Positions 1-12,462 of a stretch of DNA of 64,000 bases are shown here, piece by piece. The notes beneath the pieces are model-generated. The model searched no databases, was not told the DNA's origin, and saw nothing but the letters and a program-made list of their open reading frames with translations. Within the stretch, counting starts at the first letter, position 1; every line of letters starts with the position of its first letter. The DNA comes from Pogostemon cablin (Eukaryota > Streptophyta > Magnoliopsida > Lamiales > Lamiaceae), in contig CM043000.1 of the NCBI GenBank assembly GCA_023678885.1, positions 18,894,729 through 18,958,728 of the forward strand, given 5' to 3'. The position numbers and the translations under genes are program-made.

Positions 1-402
1 AAAATTTCAGCCAAAATTCTCATGGAAACCTAAACTTTTGGAAATTTCCAATGCTAATCTTAATAGCCTGATAAACTATTGTAAATTTCCAACGAAAATT
101 TCAATAAAATTTAAAGCTGTTGAAAAATTCTAACAAAAATATCCCATATAAATTTAAACTTTAAAAAGTTCAATACTAATTCCAATAACTTGATAAGCAA
201 TTATTTCAAATGAAAATTTCAACAAAACTTAAGTTAATATTAATAATATTAAGTAATATATAGGAGTATGTGTTTTTTAATGAATGTATTTTTTTTTAAT
301 ATTAAATTGTTCAGTAAACATAGCGGGACGAAGGGAGAATATATATAATAAGATGAAAAGGCATTAACATTAAAGATTAACACCAATTAAACAAGTACTT
401 AC

Positions 403-481
403 CTGGTGTTGAGAGTGATCTTGTACTGATGTATGGTTTTTGTCCAGATGCCTTTCATACCTTTCTAAAATTCTGTCAGTG
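403..481 (-). CDS. MADS copy 1 exon 2 (I region)
   Basis: 79 nt encoding TDRILERYERHLDKNHTSVQ and the following residues, with the same splice sites as copy 2. Confidence 0.92.
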
Positions 482-1753
482 CTGCATTATTATTATTATT
501 AAAGGACAAACATAAGTTATTTAGGACAATATAATTAGCTACTCACACAAACAAACTATCAAATTTATCTCTCTCATCAATCCACATTGATATTGATGAG
601 AGAGAGATAAATTTTGGTTTAAACTGTAAAATTTATAACAAGTGTAGATGTCCTTATTATAATAAAAAAGAAAAGAGAAACTAATAACATTCTTAATATT
701 TTTGTATGCATACAAGGTATACGTCTCTTTTAATTGATTAGGAAAATTTTATTTTACAGACCGGTATTAAAGTATGTCTTTTATTTAATATAAAAATTTA
801 TAATTCGATTATTTATTCAAAATTAATTGATTAAAGTAGACATGTCTTAGAATTTTAAGAGATGCTTTCATGTGCAGAGCCCAATCTTGTGAAATATTAC
901 TCTTAAAAATGTCTGAGAATTACTTTGAAAATGACTGAGTGTTGTTCTCTTAAAAGAGTAACATTTAATTGTACATAATATTATTAATATTACCTTTTGT
1001 TCTATATAATAATTCTCTATCATATACTAAGTTCTATAAAAAAAAAGGAAAAGTTGGTCTCTTAAGTATTATCAGGTGCACAAAGTGTGTAAGGGTACAA
1101 CATTTTGTTTTTTAAGGTTGGAGATTGATATGATGTTTCATTTTTTTGGAAGTTTTGGGTGAGACTGTCTTACCGTAGGACCATTTTATGCTTTGATAGA
1201 TATCACTTTTTATTAAAACTGTTATCGTTTTTTTAAAAAAATATTATCGCTTTTCATTTATGCTATAAATTATTTATAAAATAGTTCATTGTACCATTTT
1301 TACTTTTTAATAAAAATGTTATCATTTTTTATCCGTTTCATGGAATGACTTTTTTGAGACGGTCTTAAAAATTCCAATACAATTTTCAAATATCCTAACA
1401 ATTTTACACATTTTTTTCGTTAAATTAAATAAAAATATTTTTTCTCTTTTTTACTTTATACATAAAAAAATAAACTTTTTTTTTAAATTTCACATAAAAA
1501 TATGTAAAATACATTTAGGATAAGACAAGAAATTTAAGATTATACACTCCCTCCGTTCCATAAAAGAAGTTCATAGTCACGGTAGATATAGTATTTTAGA
1601 AATAATGAAAAAGTTACTTCAAAATTATGTCTATTATATTAAAGTGTGTTTATAGAGAGGTGTGATCAAATTATGTGATTGTTGGATTAATTAGTCTTTT
1701 GAATTTAAATTCAAAATTAATTCAAATGTTGCATCAATTAATGAAGAGACGCC

Positions 1754-1827
<74 letters not shown>

Positions 1828-4800
1828 GACCCTCTCGTTTCCATAATTTATCACTCGAATTCTCACATACACTCGAATACACTTAAACACATCAAATACA
1901 GATGTCGCGAATGTCCAATAAAATCATATTGTCCTAAAAATTTGTAGTGTATTCTTAAATCGTCCTACTACTAAGTTGAGTTCATAATATAGTTTGGTTC
2001 GCTTTTTTTTTTTTTGATTTGTAGTGTTATGATCACCAAAAAGGATCGATTTCGTCTTAAAGAGAAAATGTGTAAATTTTGTCTCGACTCAAATAAATTC
2101 TTATGTATTTTCTATTATATTTTTCTAGTCAATATTTTATATCGAAATCCTAATATACCCAACAATATTCTTAGGTAATAAATAAATTATAAAGTAAGTT
2201 ATCTGAATTGTAAAGGTGTGATAATTTCAAAATTAAAATATATCATGAGGTTATTACATTGTGTCTATTTCTTTATTTGGAATATTTGGAAGTGTAAACT
2301 TATTTATGAAACAAATAATAATACTCCGTCCAGTACAAATGTGTCAATTTTACCATTTTGGGCATCCAATCCAGAGGCATTTGTATTCTATTTTTAGTAA
2401 AAAATATATCACATGACACACCACTTTCATCTAATACAACTACCTACTGTACATATAATAATAATACTTATTATTCTAATTATTCTATGCTAAGAGTAAA
2501 TTATTGTTTATGAGAGGAGCTATTAAAATTTTGATTTGATACTAGCATTAATTTTTGTTTTTCCGAAACTTCGTGAATTACTGAATGAGTAGTAAACATC
2601 AAGTACAATGTTGTCAATCAGGAGTTGGATGACAAAATTAAAGCTTCAAGTCAATATTTCCACCAGTATTAGAATAATGAATTAAATTTCAAAATACCTT
2701 TTTAACATATTTTTTTAATGCCCATTTTTAATGATAAGTGTTAAAATATTGAAAATGACGAAAATATCTTAATTCGATTTGTGATGTTTTGGATGAGTAA
2801 TTAATATATACAATCGAGTCATAAAAATATTTACAATTAAGTCATAAATATAATTAATCGAGTTATAAATATGTGTAATTGAATTTAAATAATTTATTTT
2901 AAAATTTAGTCAACAATTAAGTTAAGGTTATTTTAGTAAACTTGGACATTTTAATAAATACCCTAAAATATAGGCAAGAAAAAAAAATTAAAAGAAATGG
3001 GGTATTGTCTACCATTACCACTAGAATAATTATTGCTTCCTCTAATTGATATTTGGATAAATTACCAAAATCTCCTTCGATTTGTCCAAACTATTAAATA
3101 AATTCTATGATTTGAAAGATTATAAATTACCCCATTTGGCTTGTATTTGATTTTAATATTGATAAAGATACTCATTTTTTTAAATAAAAAGGAAGAAAAA
3201 TGCCATTAATACTCATATATATAACACTGTATTTTTAATTTTCACTATTTTATTTTTTAAAAATTATTTTAAATGTAGAAAACTGGTATTAAAGGGATAT
3301 TTTTTAATTTTTCAATGTTAAATTTTTTTAAAAAATCCCTCTAATCCCTAGGATTGAAATAAAAAAAATAGTGAAATTAAATATATGATGTTAAATATAT
3401 GGATATTGATGTCATTTTAGTGTTAAAAAAATATATAAAAAAATCCCTTTAATCATAGTTTTATACATTTAAAAAAATAAAATAAAATAAAATAGTGAAA
3501 TTAAAAAATACAATGTTAAATACGTGGGTCTTGATGTCATTTTCATAGCTCTTTATTTTAAAATATGAGTATTTTTATTAATGTTCAAATAAAAAATAAG
3601 TAAAAGGGGATAATTAGTAGTTTTTCAAATTATGAGATTTATTTGATAGTTTAGATAAAATCACGATAGGATTTTTGGTAATTTACCCTTGATATTTTTG
3701 CACGTGTATATGAGTACGTCGATTATGTAATGGTTTTATGGTCGTGTAGCATAAGAAAAAAGTAGGGGTGTATTGAGTAATTAGATTAATAAAAATAAAT
3801 AAAGTTATTTAGATTAATAATTTATAAATTATAAGAAGTACATTCTCTGTCCTTTTGATATGTGTTTGCTTTTTTGAACGTAAATTAAATGATATAATAT
3901 TTTAATGTGGAATAAAGTGAGAGAAATAATATTTTAACGTAAAGTGGTAGGTGTATTAATGTAATATATGAGTTCATGAGAAAAAAAATTAATTTATGTG
4001 AGTCTTATTTATCAAAAAGAAAAATACACACTTTATATTAGGATGTACTAAAATAATGACAAATCAAGTACATTTCAGTGGGATCGAGGGAGTAAGTGAC
4101 ATTTTTATAATATCGCAATGTTTTCAAGATATTAATATTGTGTAGAGTTATTATTATAGAAAACGTGTAAAAATGTGGGAAAATCGAAATATAAATGTGC
4201 GGAAACGGATGGAGTATTATTTATTTATCCAAATTAGAAAAAGTCACTTCTTGTTTAATTTTATAAACTTTTATAAGGGTCATGTATTATTTTAAAGAGT
4301 AATAGATGGAGCATATAATATGCAAAGTTATAAGTTAGGCATAGATGACAAGTTAAAATTAGAATGTATTGTGTTATTATTATATTCAATTCAATTTACC
4401 TTTATGATGGTTTACAATATAGTGATTTAGACGGAAATGAAAATTATTCATAATTTAAAAAGAAACTTGGGAGGGATTATTAGATAAAAATTAATGACTC
4501 AATAAGTATAGAACTGTTATTCGAGTCGAGCGAATTTGAGTAGTGCATATTTGAGCTCGGTTCTAGTAATTTTCGAGTCGAACTCGAGCTCGGCTCGTTT
4601 AGGAAACGAGCTCGAGCTCACTTGAGTAATTTTCGAGTCGAGTTGAGCTCGAACTCGATTTGGCTCGTTAAGCAAATTGAGCCTTATCGAACTGATTTTG
4701 TATAAATATCTTATATTTATTATTTTATTTAATATTTATTATAATATTATTATTAATTATAATTACTATTAAAATAATCTAGTCTTATCGAGTCGAGCTC

Positions 4801-7800
4801 GACTCGTTAAGAAAACGAGCATAAGGAGAGCTCGAACTCGAGTTCAAGTAGTCACAAGTCGATATGAACTCAAGCCTTAATAAGCCGAGCTTTCGAGTAG
4901 CTTGTTTCATCTAACAGCTCTGCTCAAGTCTAATTAGTATGATGAAAGTAAATGATGATTAATGATAATAAATAGCAATAATTATAATATATTCTAAAAT
5001 AAATACTCCTACTCTTTAGGTCTAGTAAAGAAGTTCACATTTGTAAATTTTATGTAATGATTTTTTAATATAATTAATAAATTAAAATTTATGAATAATT
5101 AAAATATATTTTTTAAAAGTCTAAATTATCCCTAATTAATAAAATATACACCACCACTTACATCTTCTATGTGTGTCTTTCTCTCTCATGTTTGTTTGCT
5201 AATTACGAAGTCTTCAACCACCACTGATGGTGGAAACTAAACAACCAAATTTGAATGTGGTTTCCTACCGCTGCCGGGAAAAAGCTACCACTGCCTAGGC
5301 CTAGGCCGCGACGCGTCGGCAATGGATGCGGCTGCAATCCCTTCAAGTGTTGTCGTTGAAATGCAAATTGTTTTTCATTATAGGCTATGGCAAATTAAGC
5401 TCTTCTAGATAGTTTATGTGATGTTTAGTTTGAGATTATGTGGGATTTGAAAACCATGAATAACATGTTCTATATTTGTTTTGTGTTTTGAGTAGGGTAA
5501 GTTTTAACTTTATGTCAAATCAATGTATTAATTTATTTAAAAAGTTAAATGAGAGAGGAGAGATAAAGAGAGAAAGTGTATTAATTGAAGAGAGATAATG
5601 TAGTAGGTATATATAGGGGATGTTTTTAAAATTTGGATGTGGGTTTTGGAAAACCAAAACCTGAATTAAAAATTCGAAAACGAACATAACCTTAGAGATT
5701 AGGCAACATGAATTGCCTGAACGTCGTTTGGCTATTCAAAAAGATATAAGATCTTTATGAAGAATTGCCAGTCAGAGACAAACTTATTTAAATATATTGG
5801 TGAGGAGGGTGAGGTTTTCTAGAGTATACTCATATGTTGTTTACTCATATGTTGTTTTCTAGAGGAAATAGCCCATTGTTTTCCAAGAAGATGTACACCT
5901 CGAAGCGAAAGAGATGTCGAGCTACAACGACTATCGAACTTCCAGCACGTACACATCGAAGTGAAACTTTATTTACATAGCATATTGATGTCTGCATTTG
6001 TAAAATTGAAGATTGAATGTGATATGAAACTTCCTTTGAGCTTGAACGACAGTGTATGGCAAGTGTTTTTGAGAGGCATGGGTGTAATTTCAAGTGGGGT
6101 TGATTTTTTTGCATCATTTATGGATGATCTGCACATGTTGTTTTGGTTATTACCTTCATATTATTTTTCTTCTCTTGCTTATCAAATTTTGGAGAGATGG
6201 GGATTAGTTTCTTGGTTTTCTGGAGAGAAAAATGATTGTAACCTATAGGATAATTTTGTTTAACATAGTTTGATATGCAAACGGCCCGTTGTTCTTGTTT
6301 TCTACCATAATAATTTTTTTGCATAATATATTTCATTACAAAAAGCTTATTGAATTGTTATGATCATGAAACAAACATTTTATTACAATATATTAATGGA
6401 TAGATTAACATTAGTTTAGTTAATCTGTGTTGTGAAGAACTGGTCATGTATATTTTGATAAACTTAAATCTGCGTGGAGGTGTATATTTTAATTTTAAAA
6501 GGGTAGTTTAGGAATTTTAGGGATGTGTATTCAATAAAATTAAGAAATAAAAAATTATAGGGAATGTGTATTTAGTAAAAAGGGTATACTTAATAAAAAG
6601 GGACACGTGTGCAAATAAAAACACTCTTATTTTAATTATCATAATTACAATATACACACGTGCATTTACTGAAACATAAATAGAAATTTCCACAAATCAA
6701 ATCTTCCGCTCACATTAGTTGCAAAATTGATTTTCCTCTCATTTTCCGATTCTAATTGGAAAAGATTTTTAATTATCATCTTCATCTTCATGAATATATA
6801 TAAACATAAATAACATTTGTCACATTCTCATAAATTTCGTATTTATATTTTATTTTACTAAATAACACGCATATATTTATATCGCTTTATTATTATTATA
6901 TATATAGAAACACATCAAATATAAATTTACAATTATCTGTTCACATTTTCAATTATCTGAATTCTAGTGCAAGCGCATGCATGTTGAAAATATTAATTAA
7001 GTACCAACTCCTCTGCTGGCATAATAAATAGAAACACATCAAATAGAAACGTCGTAACAAATTATTTTTTGAAACTTACTCCCAAGTATAAATTCTGCTA
7101 TGTAATGTTATGATTAAGATTAGTAGTGATTTATAAAGAAAAATAATATAATTCATATTAAAATATAATACTAAACACATCCATCCCACAATTATCATTT
7201 TGTTTATTACATGTGGATGAAAGAGGTATTATTATTTAATAAATAGAGGGTAGTTGTTAGTTGTATGTGAGTTTTTTTTTTTTTTTTGAAAAATAGAGTT
7301 GAAATTTTGTGATCTGGAAGCATCCAGGCATCTATATGTATTGATTTTTTTAATAGTGTATATTTATTTTTTAATAAATGTATAATTATTTTATATACAG
7401 TTTTAATTTCATTTAAAAAACTAAAAGAATACTCCATTCACTAATAATTTGCTTATAAGTTATATAAATTTTTATTCATTTGTGTATATCTTTTTATTTA
7501 TTGATATATAAATTTTGAATGTGGGTCCATTAATTTGAAGGTATCCGGATGCACATAAGAATTTCACTTAAAAAAAAAAAGAATTCCTTTGGAGTGTATA
7601 ATCAAAATGGTAAAATAGGTGAATCTTAAGTATTTCATATTCTAAAAATAAAATCATATTATTCTTGTAATATAAATTCAAAGAGAAGTAGATATATATT
7701 CTGTGCGGAGCATAGAGTTAATTTTCAGTACACCTTATTTATATTAGTTTCATGAGTTGATATACTATGCATATAAGCCCAATAAATTATATTTTGTTCA

Positions 7801-9236
7801 ACCTATCTGTATTATTTTTTTCAATAATGTATCCTACGTTTCTTGACTAATGAATTACTAATATATTTTTTATGTTCAAGTGGATAGTTAATCTTTCATT
7901 AAAAAACTAATTAAGAGTATTATTGAAAAAGTTTGTTAACAAACTATATGTATTTTAATTTATTAACATATATGTATTCATTAATACTTATATATATGAA
8001 TTGAATTCATTAATACTTATTATATATGGATGGAATGTGGGTGTATAATATTTTGTTTAGTCTTATTTAGTTATATAAACTATTATTTGTTTTATAATAA
8101 ATGTATTAATTTATATATTTAGCTGTTTCTGTAAAACAAATTAATAGAAATTTCGCTCTTTAACTCTATAAGTTTTTATTTATTATTTTTTTATTAATAA
8201 ATGTATATTAATTTGCGGTGTAACTTTTGTGTATTTGAGTCTACGAGATATTTTGACAAATTCGGAATATATATATGGAGTAAATATTAATCACGTGCAT
8301 AGACACAGGCAAAAAATATCTAAGAAATTACGAACTACAAAATAAATAAAGAATAAATAGAATTAGGAGAATTATATTTATGTAAAACTTTTATTTAAAC
8401 ACAAATTAATGATAAATTCCGATATAACCCTCCGAGATCCGAATTGAACGAACACTTATATATTTGTAATTCTTTTTGTTGAATATAATTAAATTTCGAT
8501 TTATATAAATTAAAAAGGGGTCGAAATTAATACTTATCATGAGGTAATTTAGAATTAATTAAACCATTCAAAAAGAAAACAAAAAACATAGGATTACTAA
8601 TTAATTAACTACCATGTAGGAACTATGAAAATCAATACTCCATAATTTAAGTAAAATAATTCCTTTTCTTCAAATACTCTGTGTAAATCGGCTCAAACCT
8701 GTTACTCTTTAATTTATAAAAAATTACTCTTTAGAAAAATAAACTATTTTCTTCTAAATAAAAAAATAACTTTTCAAATTTCAAATTCTTACATACATAC
8801 CCTAATTTATCGATTACTCTTTAGTACATGGAAAATAACTCGTTTCGAGAGATGAGTTATCATTTTTCTAAATAAAATTATTTTTCAAAGAATAATTTTT
8901 TATTTATTAAAGAGTAATTTTTATTAAAATAGGGTTCCCCAATTCACATGGGCCCACTCTTCACTTTTATGCCAGCAAAGTCCGATGATTCTAAAAGGAT
9001 TGTAATTATATAACACAAATTAATTAAAAAAAAAAAAGAAAAAAGACATACTTGGAATTAGTAGAGTATTGATAAAGTTTTCCCTTGGGTGAAAAGACAA
9101 GCAAAGCCACCTGAGCATCACACAGAACTGAGATCTCTTTAGCCTTCTTCACTAATCCTGTCCTCCTCTTAGAGAACGACACCTGTCTGCTTATCTTGTT
9201 TTCTATCCGTTTCAACTCAACCTTCCCTCTCCCCAT
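403..9236 (-). CDS. MIKC-type MADS-box gene, AP1/FUL clade, copy 1 (exons 1-2 only; rest left of window)
   Basis: Exon 1 is 9236-9052 (185 nt) and exon 2 is 481-403 (79 nt), with GT donors at 9051-9050 and 402-401 and an AG acceptor at 483-482. Exon 1 is identical to copy 2 and exon 2 differs at one synonymous position. Intron 1 is 8570 bp against 9154 bp in copy 2. By the 40.16-kb period, exons 3-8 should lie beyond the left edge, so I cannot say whether this copy is intact. What is visible is open and correctly spliced. Confidence 0.85.
1757..1820. repeat. (AT)n microsatellite (copy 1)
   Basis: About 64 bp of AT dinucleotides. The counterpart in copy 2 (about 41907-41960) is shorter. Confidence 0.9.
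3055..3688. mobile_element. Long-TIR MITE-like element, family member 1 (MADS copy 1 intron 1)
   Basis: TAAATTACCAAAATC at the left and TTTTTGGTAATTTACCC at the right are inverted. The inner arms (TTTGTCCAAACTATTAAATAAATTC, and its inverse near 3640) extend the symmetry. Confidence 0.65.
3841..4092. mobile_element. Stowaway-type MITE (copy 1)
   Basis: Ends are CATTCTCTGTCC and GGGATCGAGGGAG, inverted versions of the CTCCCTCxGTCC terminus, with TA on both sides. Confidence 0.6.
4518..4905. repeat. GAGCTC/CTCGAG-rich inverted repeat (copy 1)
   Basis: Dense palindromic words GAGCTCG, CGAGTCGAG, AACTCGAGCTCGG and GGCTCGTTTAGGAAACGAGC on both strands, in two clusters around an AT-rich middle. 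This is a dispersed plant repeat in MADS intron 1. Confidence 0.7.
5418..5691. mobile_element. MITE-like element with GTGATGTTT ends (copy 1)
   Basis: Begins GTGATGTTTAGTTTGAG and ends CGAAAACGAACATAAC, roughly inverted. A related member is at 41176-41450, so it is a dispersed family. Confidence 0.5.
8700..8935. repeat. AT-rich inverted repeat (copy 1 intron 1)
   Basis: TTACTCTTTAATTTATAAAAAATTACTCTTT near the left and AATAATTTTTTATTTATTAAAGAGTAA at the right form an imperfect palindrome. The same is present at 48863-49098. Confidence 0.4.
9052..9236 (-). CDS. MADS copy 1 exon 1 (MADS domain)
   Basis: 185 nt starting MGRGKVELKRIENKISRQ. It ends after STNS plus two bases, with a GTATGT donor. 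The ATG is preceded by a GA repeat on the coding strand. Confidence 0.95.
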
Positions 9237-9300
9237 CTCTCTCTCTCTCTCTCTAGATTTTGTAACACAACACTTACTCTGAGCTCTTTATATACTACCC
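9237..9300 (-). promoter_or_regulatory. MADS copy 1 core promoter and 5' leader
   Basis: On the minus strand a TATATAAA box (9287-9294) lies about 50 nt before the ATG, and a GA dinucleotide run (9237-9254) directly precedes it. If the TATA box is used, the leader would be only about 20-30 nt and mostly GA repeat. A second GA/CT tract is at about 9403-9441, and an AAACCCTAA (telo-box-like) site at about 9321. I see no perfect CArG box close by. Confidence 0.55.
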
Positions 9301-9734
9301 AATGAAGAAGAAGGGCTGGAAACCCTAATTTCTTTAAGTGGTCATTCTCACACTTAAAGCTTCCCCTACACTAGAAAGCAAAGCACTCGTAGGTAGGTGG
9401 GAGGGGAGAGAGAGAGAGAGGAAGAGAGAGAGAGAGAGAGGGGGCAAACGATGTTTTCTATTTGGTTAAATTCCAAATCTTTAAATACTGCATATTGTAT
9501 TGTTCTATTTTGGTTAGTGTGGAATCACAAAGTCACAACCTAAACCATTAAATTTACTCACAAAACATATTGTCAATGGATTTAATACGTAGGAGTAATA
9601 TATTTTCAACTCAAAGTATTTGATGGACATGGAATGCTGTAATACAACATTAAAATGGTGCTTTTAATATCTAATTTATTTAATATTTTTTTCATTCACA
9701 TGCAATTAATTACTTTATAATTTATTCATAGAGA

Positions 9735-9875
9735 TTTTTTTTTTTTTTTATCAAACAAAATGAAACATTTAGAGTACAAGGGTACTCCAATCCCAAAGGT
9801 TACAACAAAAATAATCAAAGTTCAAAAGATTAAAAAGAAACTTCAATCTAGAGAAAAACATATAGTATAAGGCCA
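9735..9875 (-). mobile_element. 3' end of a LINE (or SINE) with poly(A) and 12-bp target duplication, copy 1
   Basis: Read on the minus strand, the insert ends TTTTGTTTGAT followed by about 15 A. It is flanked by the 12-bp direct repeat TATTCATAGAGA (9723-9734 and 9876-9887). Poly(A) plus a long target duplication is the mark of target-primed reverse transcription. Only about 140 bp remain, so it is either a 5'-truncated LINE or a short SINE. It sits about 0.5 kb upstream of the MADS start codon, and the 6.5-kb duplication breaks inside it. Confidence 0.7.
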
Positions 9876-9887
9876 TATTCATAGAGA

Positions 9888-11260
9888 ATTCTAATATTCA
9901 TTTTTAAATAATAATAATAATAATAATAATGGTGCTTTTAATATCTGATTTATTTAATATTTTATATATTCTTATAATTTAATGGCAAGTAAATTTATTA
10001 ATTTTTAAATTATAATGGTACTTTTAATTTTAAGATTGATTTAATATTTTATTTTTATAATTTGGTGAGGTATTCTCTTGAAAGAGAAGTGTATTTAAAC
10101 TAAATGTGAGACGAGTCGGTCCATCATTAAAATATTTTTATCATATGTAAAATATGTTTATAAGTAGTTAAAATATGTTTGCAATGAATCATATTATAGG
10201 GTAATTTTGAGGTGAATCTGGTGCACCAGTGCACCCTAGAATTCACAAATTAAAAAATATGGGGTAGTGACAATTTTTTTGAATATTTAATTAATGATAG
10301 AAATTAAATTAAAATTTAATCTAACAATTAAAATCGTCCAAGTACATTGGCGTCGCAGGTGCACCGTAATTGAACTCCATTATAACACCTTAAAAACATA
10401 TTTTAAACACCATTTACTATACTTTAAAAAATAAGTATATTTTTTATGTAAAAAATAAACATATTTTACCTATACATCAATTATATTTTAACACGTTTCA
10501 AATAAACATCTTAAATTTTGTATTAGAAAATTTTCACAAGTGATGTCCTGATTATTATTAAATAAAAGAAAAAGCAATTAAATGTAAATTACAGAAATAA
10601 AACATTGAAGCGGAGTCGAAGCATTGACTGAACCCTTAGACTAATTCGCAACAAGGCAACAGTCGACCACCAATTCGAATTCCTTATTCCATTTTTATTA
10701 AAATACTATACCATATTTAATAATTATTAAATTCTTAAGATATGTGATGAAAATTTGGACATTAATTACAATAAGTAGCGAGAATCTAATATGTGGAATA
10801 TAAGATAAAACATAGAAGGATAACATTTGATCGGATACTACAACTCTATAACTGGTATACTATTGTGATAGCATTTTATGACAACTAATTTATACTTCAT
10901 TCATTATTTTCTTATTCATGCATCCTATAATAAGGTTTATTCCTGTAAAAGAAAATAACATATTTGTCCATCACTTTTTAATACAAACAAAATACTTGAC
11001 ACATTATTTATTACTTAAATATACCATATTAATTTTTTCTTAAACAACATAAAACAATGAAAGTGAACATGAACATGGGATGGAGGGTATAGAAAAATAC
11101 GGTCCTGCTGAAACCAACTCACAAAATAAGATACTTTATCCGTCTTGATTTTAATTTTACTGTTTGCATAAATATTAATAAAATTCATTTTAAAAAAAAT
11201 TAATTTTTAGGGTAGTTTAATATTTTTGGATAATAAATAAATGATAAAGTATGTTATGTG
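9888..11260. other. Upstream region of MADS copy 1, between LINE piece and copia A
   Basis: AT-rich; includes an (AAT)n run near 9909-9931 and a segment at about 10200-10380 with GGTGCACCAGTGCACC that unit 2 lacks. No gene seen. The same is found at 50052-51424. Confidence 0.55.
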
Positions 11261-11387
11261 TATTAAGAGTAATATGTATTATTTGTACATATATCCCACA
11301 TTGATTGGTTGTAATAGATTGATTAGAAAACTATTGTATTGTAAGTGAAAATATCAATACAACATCTTTCTTTCATTATTCTCTATA
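11261..11387 (+). repeat. Left LTR of copia A
   Basis: 127 bp. It differs from the right LTR by about four substitutions and a 5-bp indel. Confidence 0.88.
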
Positions 11388-11496
11388 TGGTATACAGAGC
11401 CTTATTTAGCTAACGCCCTTTCCTTTGTGATCCTCAAACTCAAATCCCGCTGTCCTCCCCTCTTTTCCAAACCCTCCCTTGTGTCGCCTGCAAATC

Positions 11497-12462
11497 ATGT
11501 CCACCGATAGTGTCGTCGCTTCTGCCCGTCAGACCTTTGACACCTCTCCACCAGCCCTTGCTGCCATCAACACATCAACCCAAATCACTCTCAAACTCAC
11601 GCCCAATAATTTTGTTGCATGGAGTTTCCAAATCAAGACTCTCCTCGGTGGTTATAATCTCTTCAAGTTCCTGGATGGGTCATATCCGAAACCGTTTGCC
11701 ACCATTACTAGTGGCGATTCAACCCTTGTCAATCCAATGCATACATATTGGACTCGACAAGATCAACTCTTGCTCAGCACCCTGATTGGATCAATCTCGC
11801 CCAATCTAATCTCCTTCATTGCAGCAGCCAAAACCTTTCGTGATGCGTGGGACACTCTATCCACCATCTACGAAAAATCATCTCGTGGGCGTATTCTCGC
11901 CCTCAAGAACAAAATCATCAGCCCCGTCAAAGGCAATAAATTTGTTACCAATTTTATGCTTGAAATCAAGAGCGTTGTTGATTAATTATCTCTGTTTGGC
12001 GTCACCACTGATCAGGAAGACTTGGTCATTAAAGTCTTACACGGACTTGACGATTCCTACAAAGAACTCAGTCATGCTATTATGGCGCAAGAGTCCTCCA
12101 TCTCCTTCAAGGAATTGCATGAGAAACTATTGAGTTTGGAGTCTTAGATAGCTTCTCAGTCACCTGCAGCGCCAGTTCCAGCCACTGCTTTTCCAGCCAT
12201 CAACTCTTCCCGCCGGCAACAATTTTCGGTGACCAAGGTTAGCAACCAACTATTCAACACTTCTCGTCCTCCTGCACCGATGTTTGCTCGGTCATCTTCT
12301 CAATCAGGTCCTATCACTCGGACTGGATACCAGGGTCGGTGCCAATATTGTGGTTTCACAGGCCACTTGGCACGGTGGTGCCCAGACATTCGTGCCCTTA
12401 CTGGTCAAAATACACCTCAAACAACTCTAGCGGCGCATGCTGTTTCTACTGTCCCTCCACAG
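11497..12462 (+). pseudogene. copia A gag remnant with zinc knuckle
   Basis: Starts MSTDSVVASARQ and contains NNFVAWSFQIKTLL, typical of copia gag (UBN2 family). In-frame stops at 11983-11985 and 12145-12147 interrupt it. The CX2CX4HX4C knuckle CQYCGFTGHLARWC is at 12340-12381. Confidence 0.85.

Larger units (their letters stand above)
482..9051 (-). other. Intron 1 of MADS copy 1
   Basis: 8570 bp, AT-rich, phase 2. It contains MITE-like elements (listed separately), an (AT)n run near 1757-1820, a GC-rich island near 5220-5350 with a CCACCA/TGGTGG inverted repeat, an RY-type CATGCATG near 6977, and ACACGTGT/CACGTG-type sites near 6603, 6658 and 8294. A long first intron is usual in AP1/FUL genes and often carries regulatory elements. 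I see no other gene in it; frames of up to 95 codons near 5961-6248 have no recognisable features. Confidence 0.75.

Noticed and set aside
1675..1947. 90-codon frame with a long Ile-Tyr run
   Set aside because: It is the translation of the (AT)n microsatellite.
5961..6248. 95-codon frame in MADS intron 1 (same at 46124-46411)
   Set aside because: No recognisable domain, AT-rich, inside an intron, and overlapped by an equally long frame on the other strand. Conservation between copies only reflects the recent duplication.
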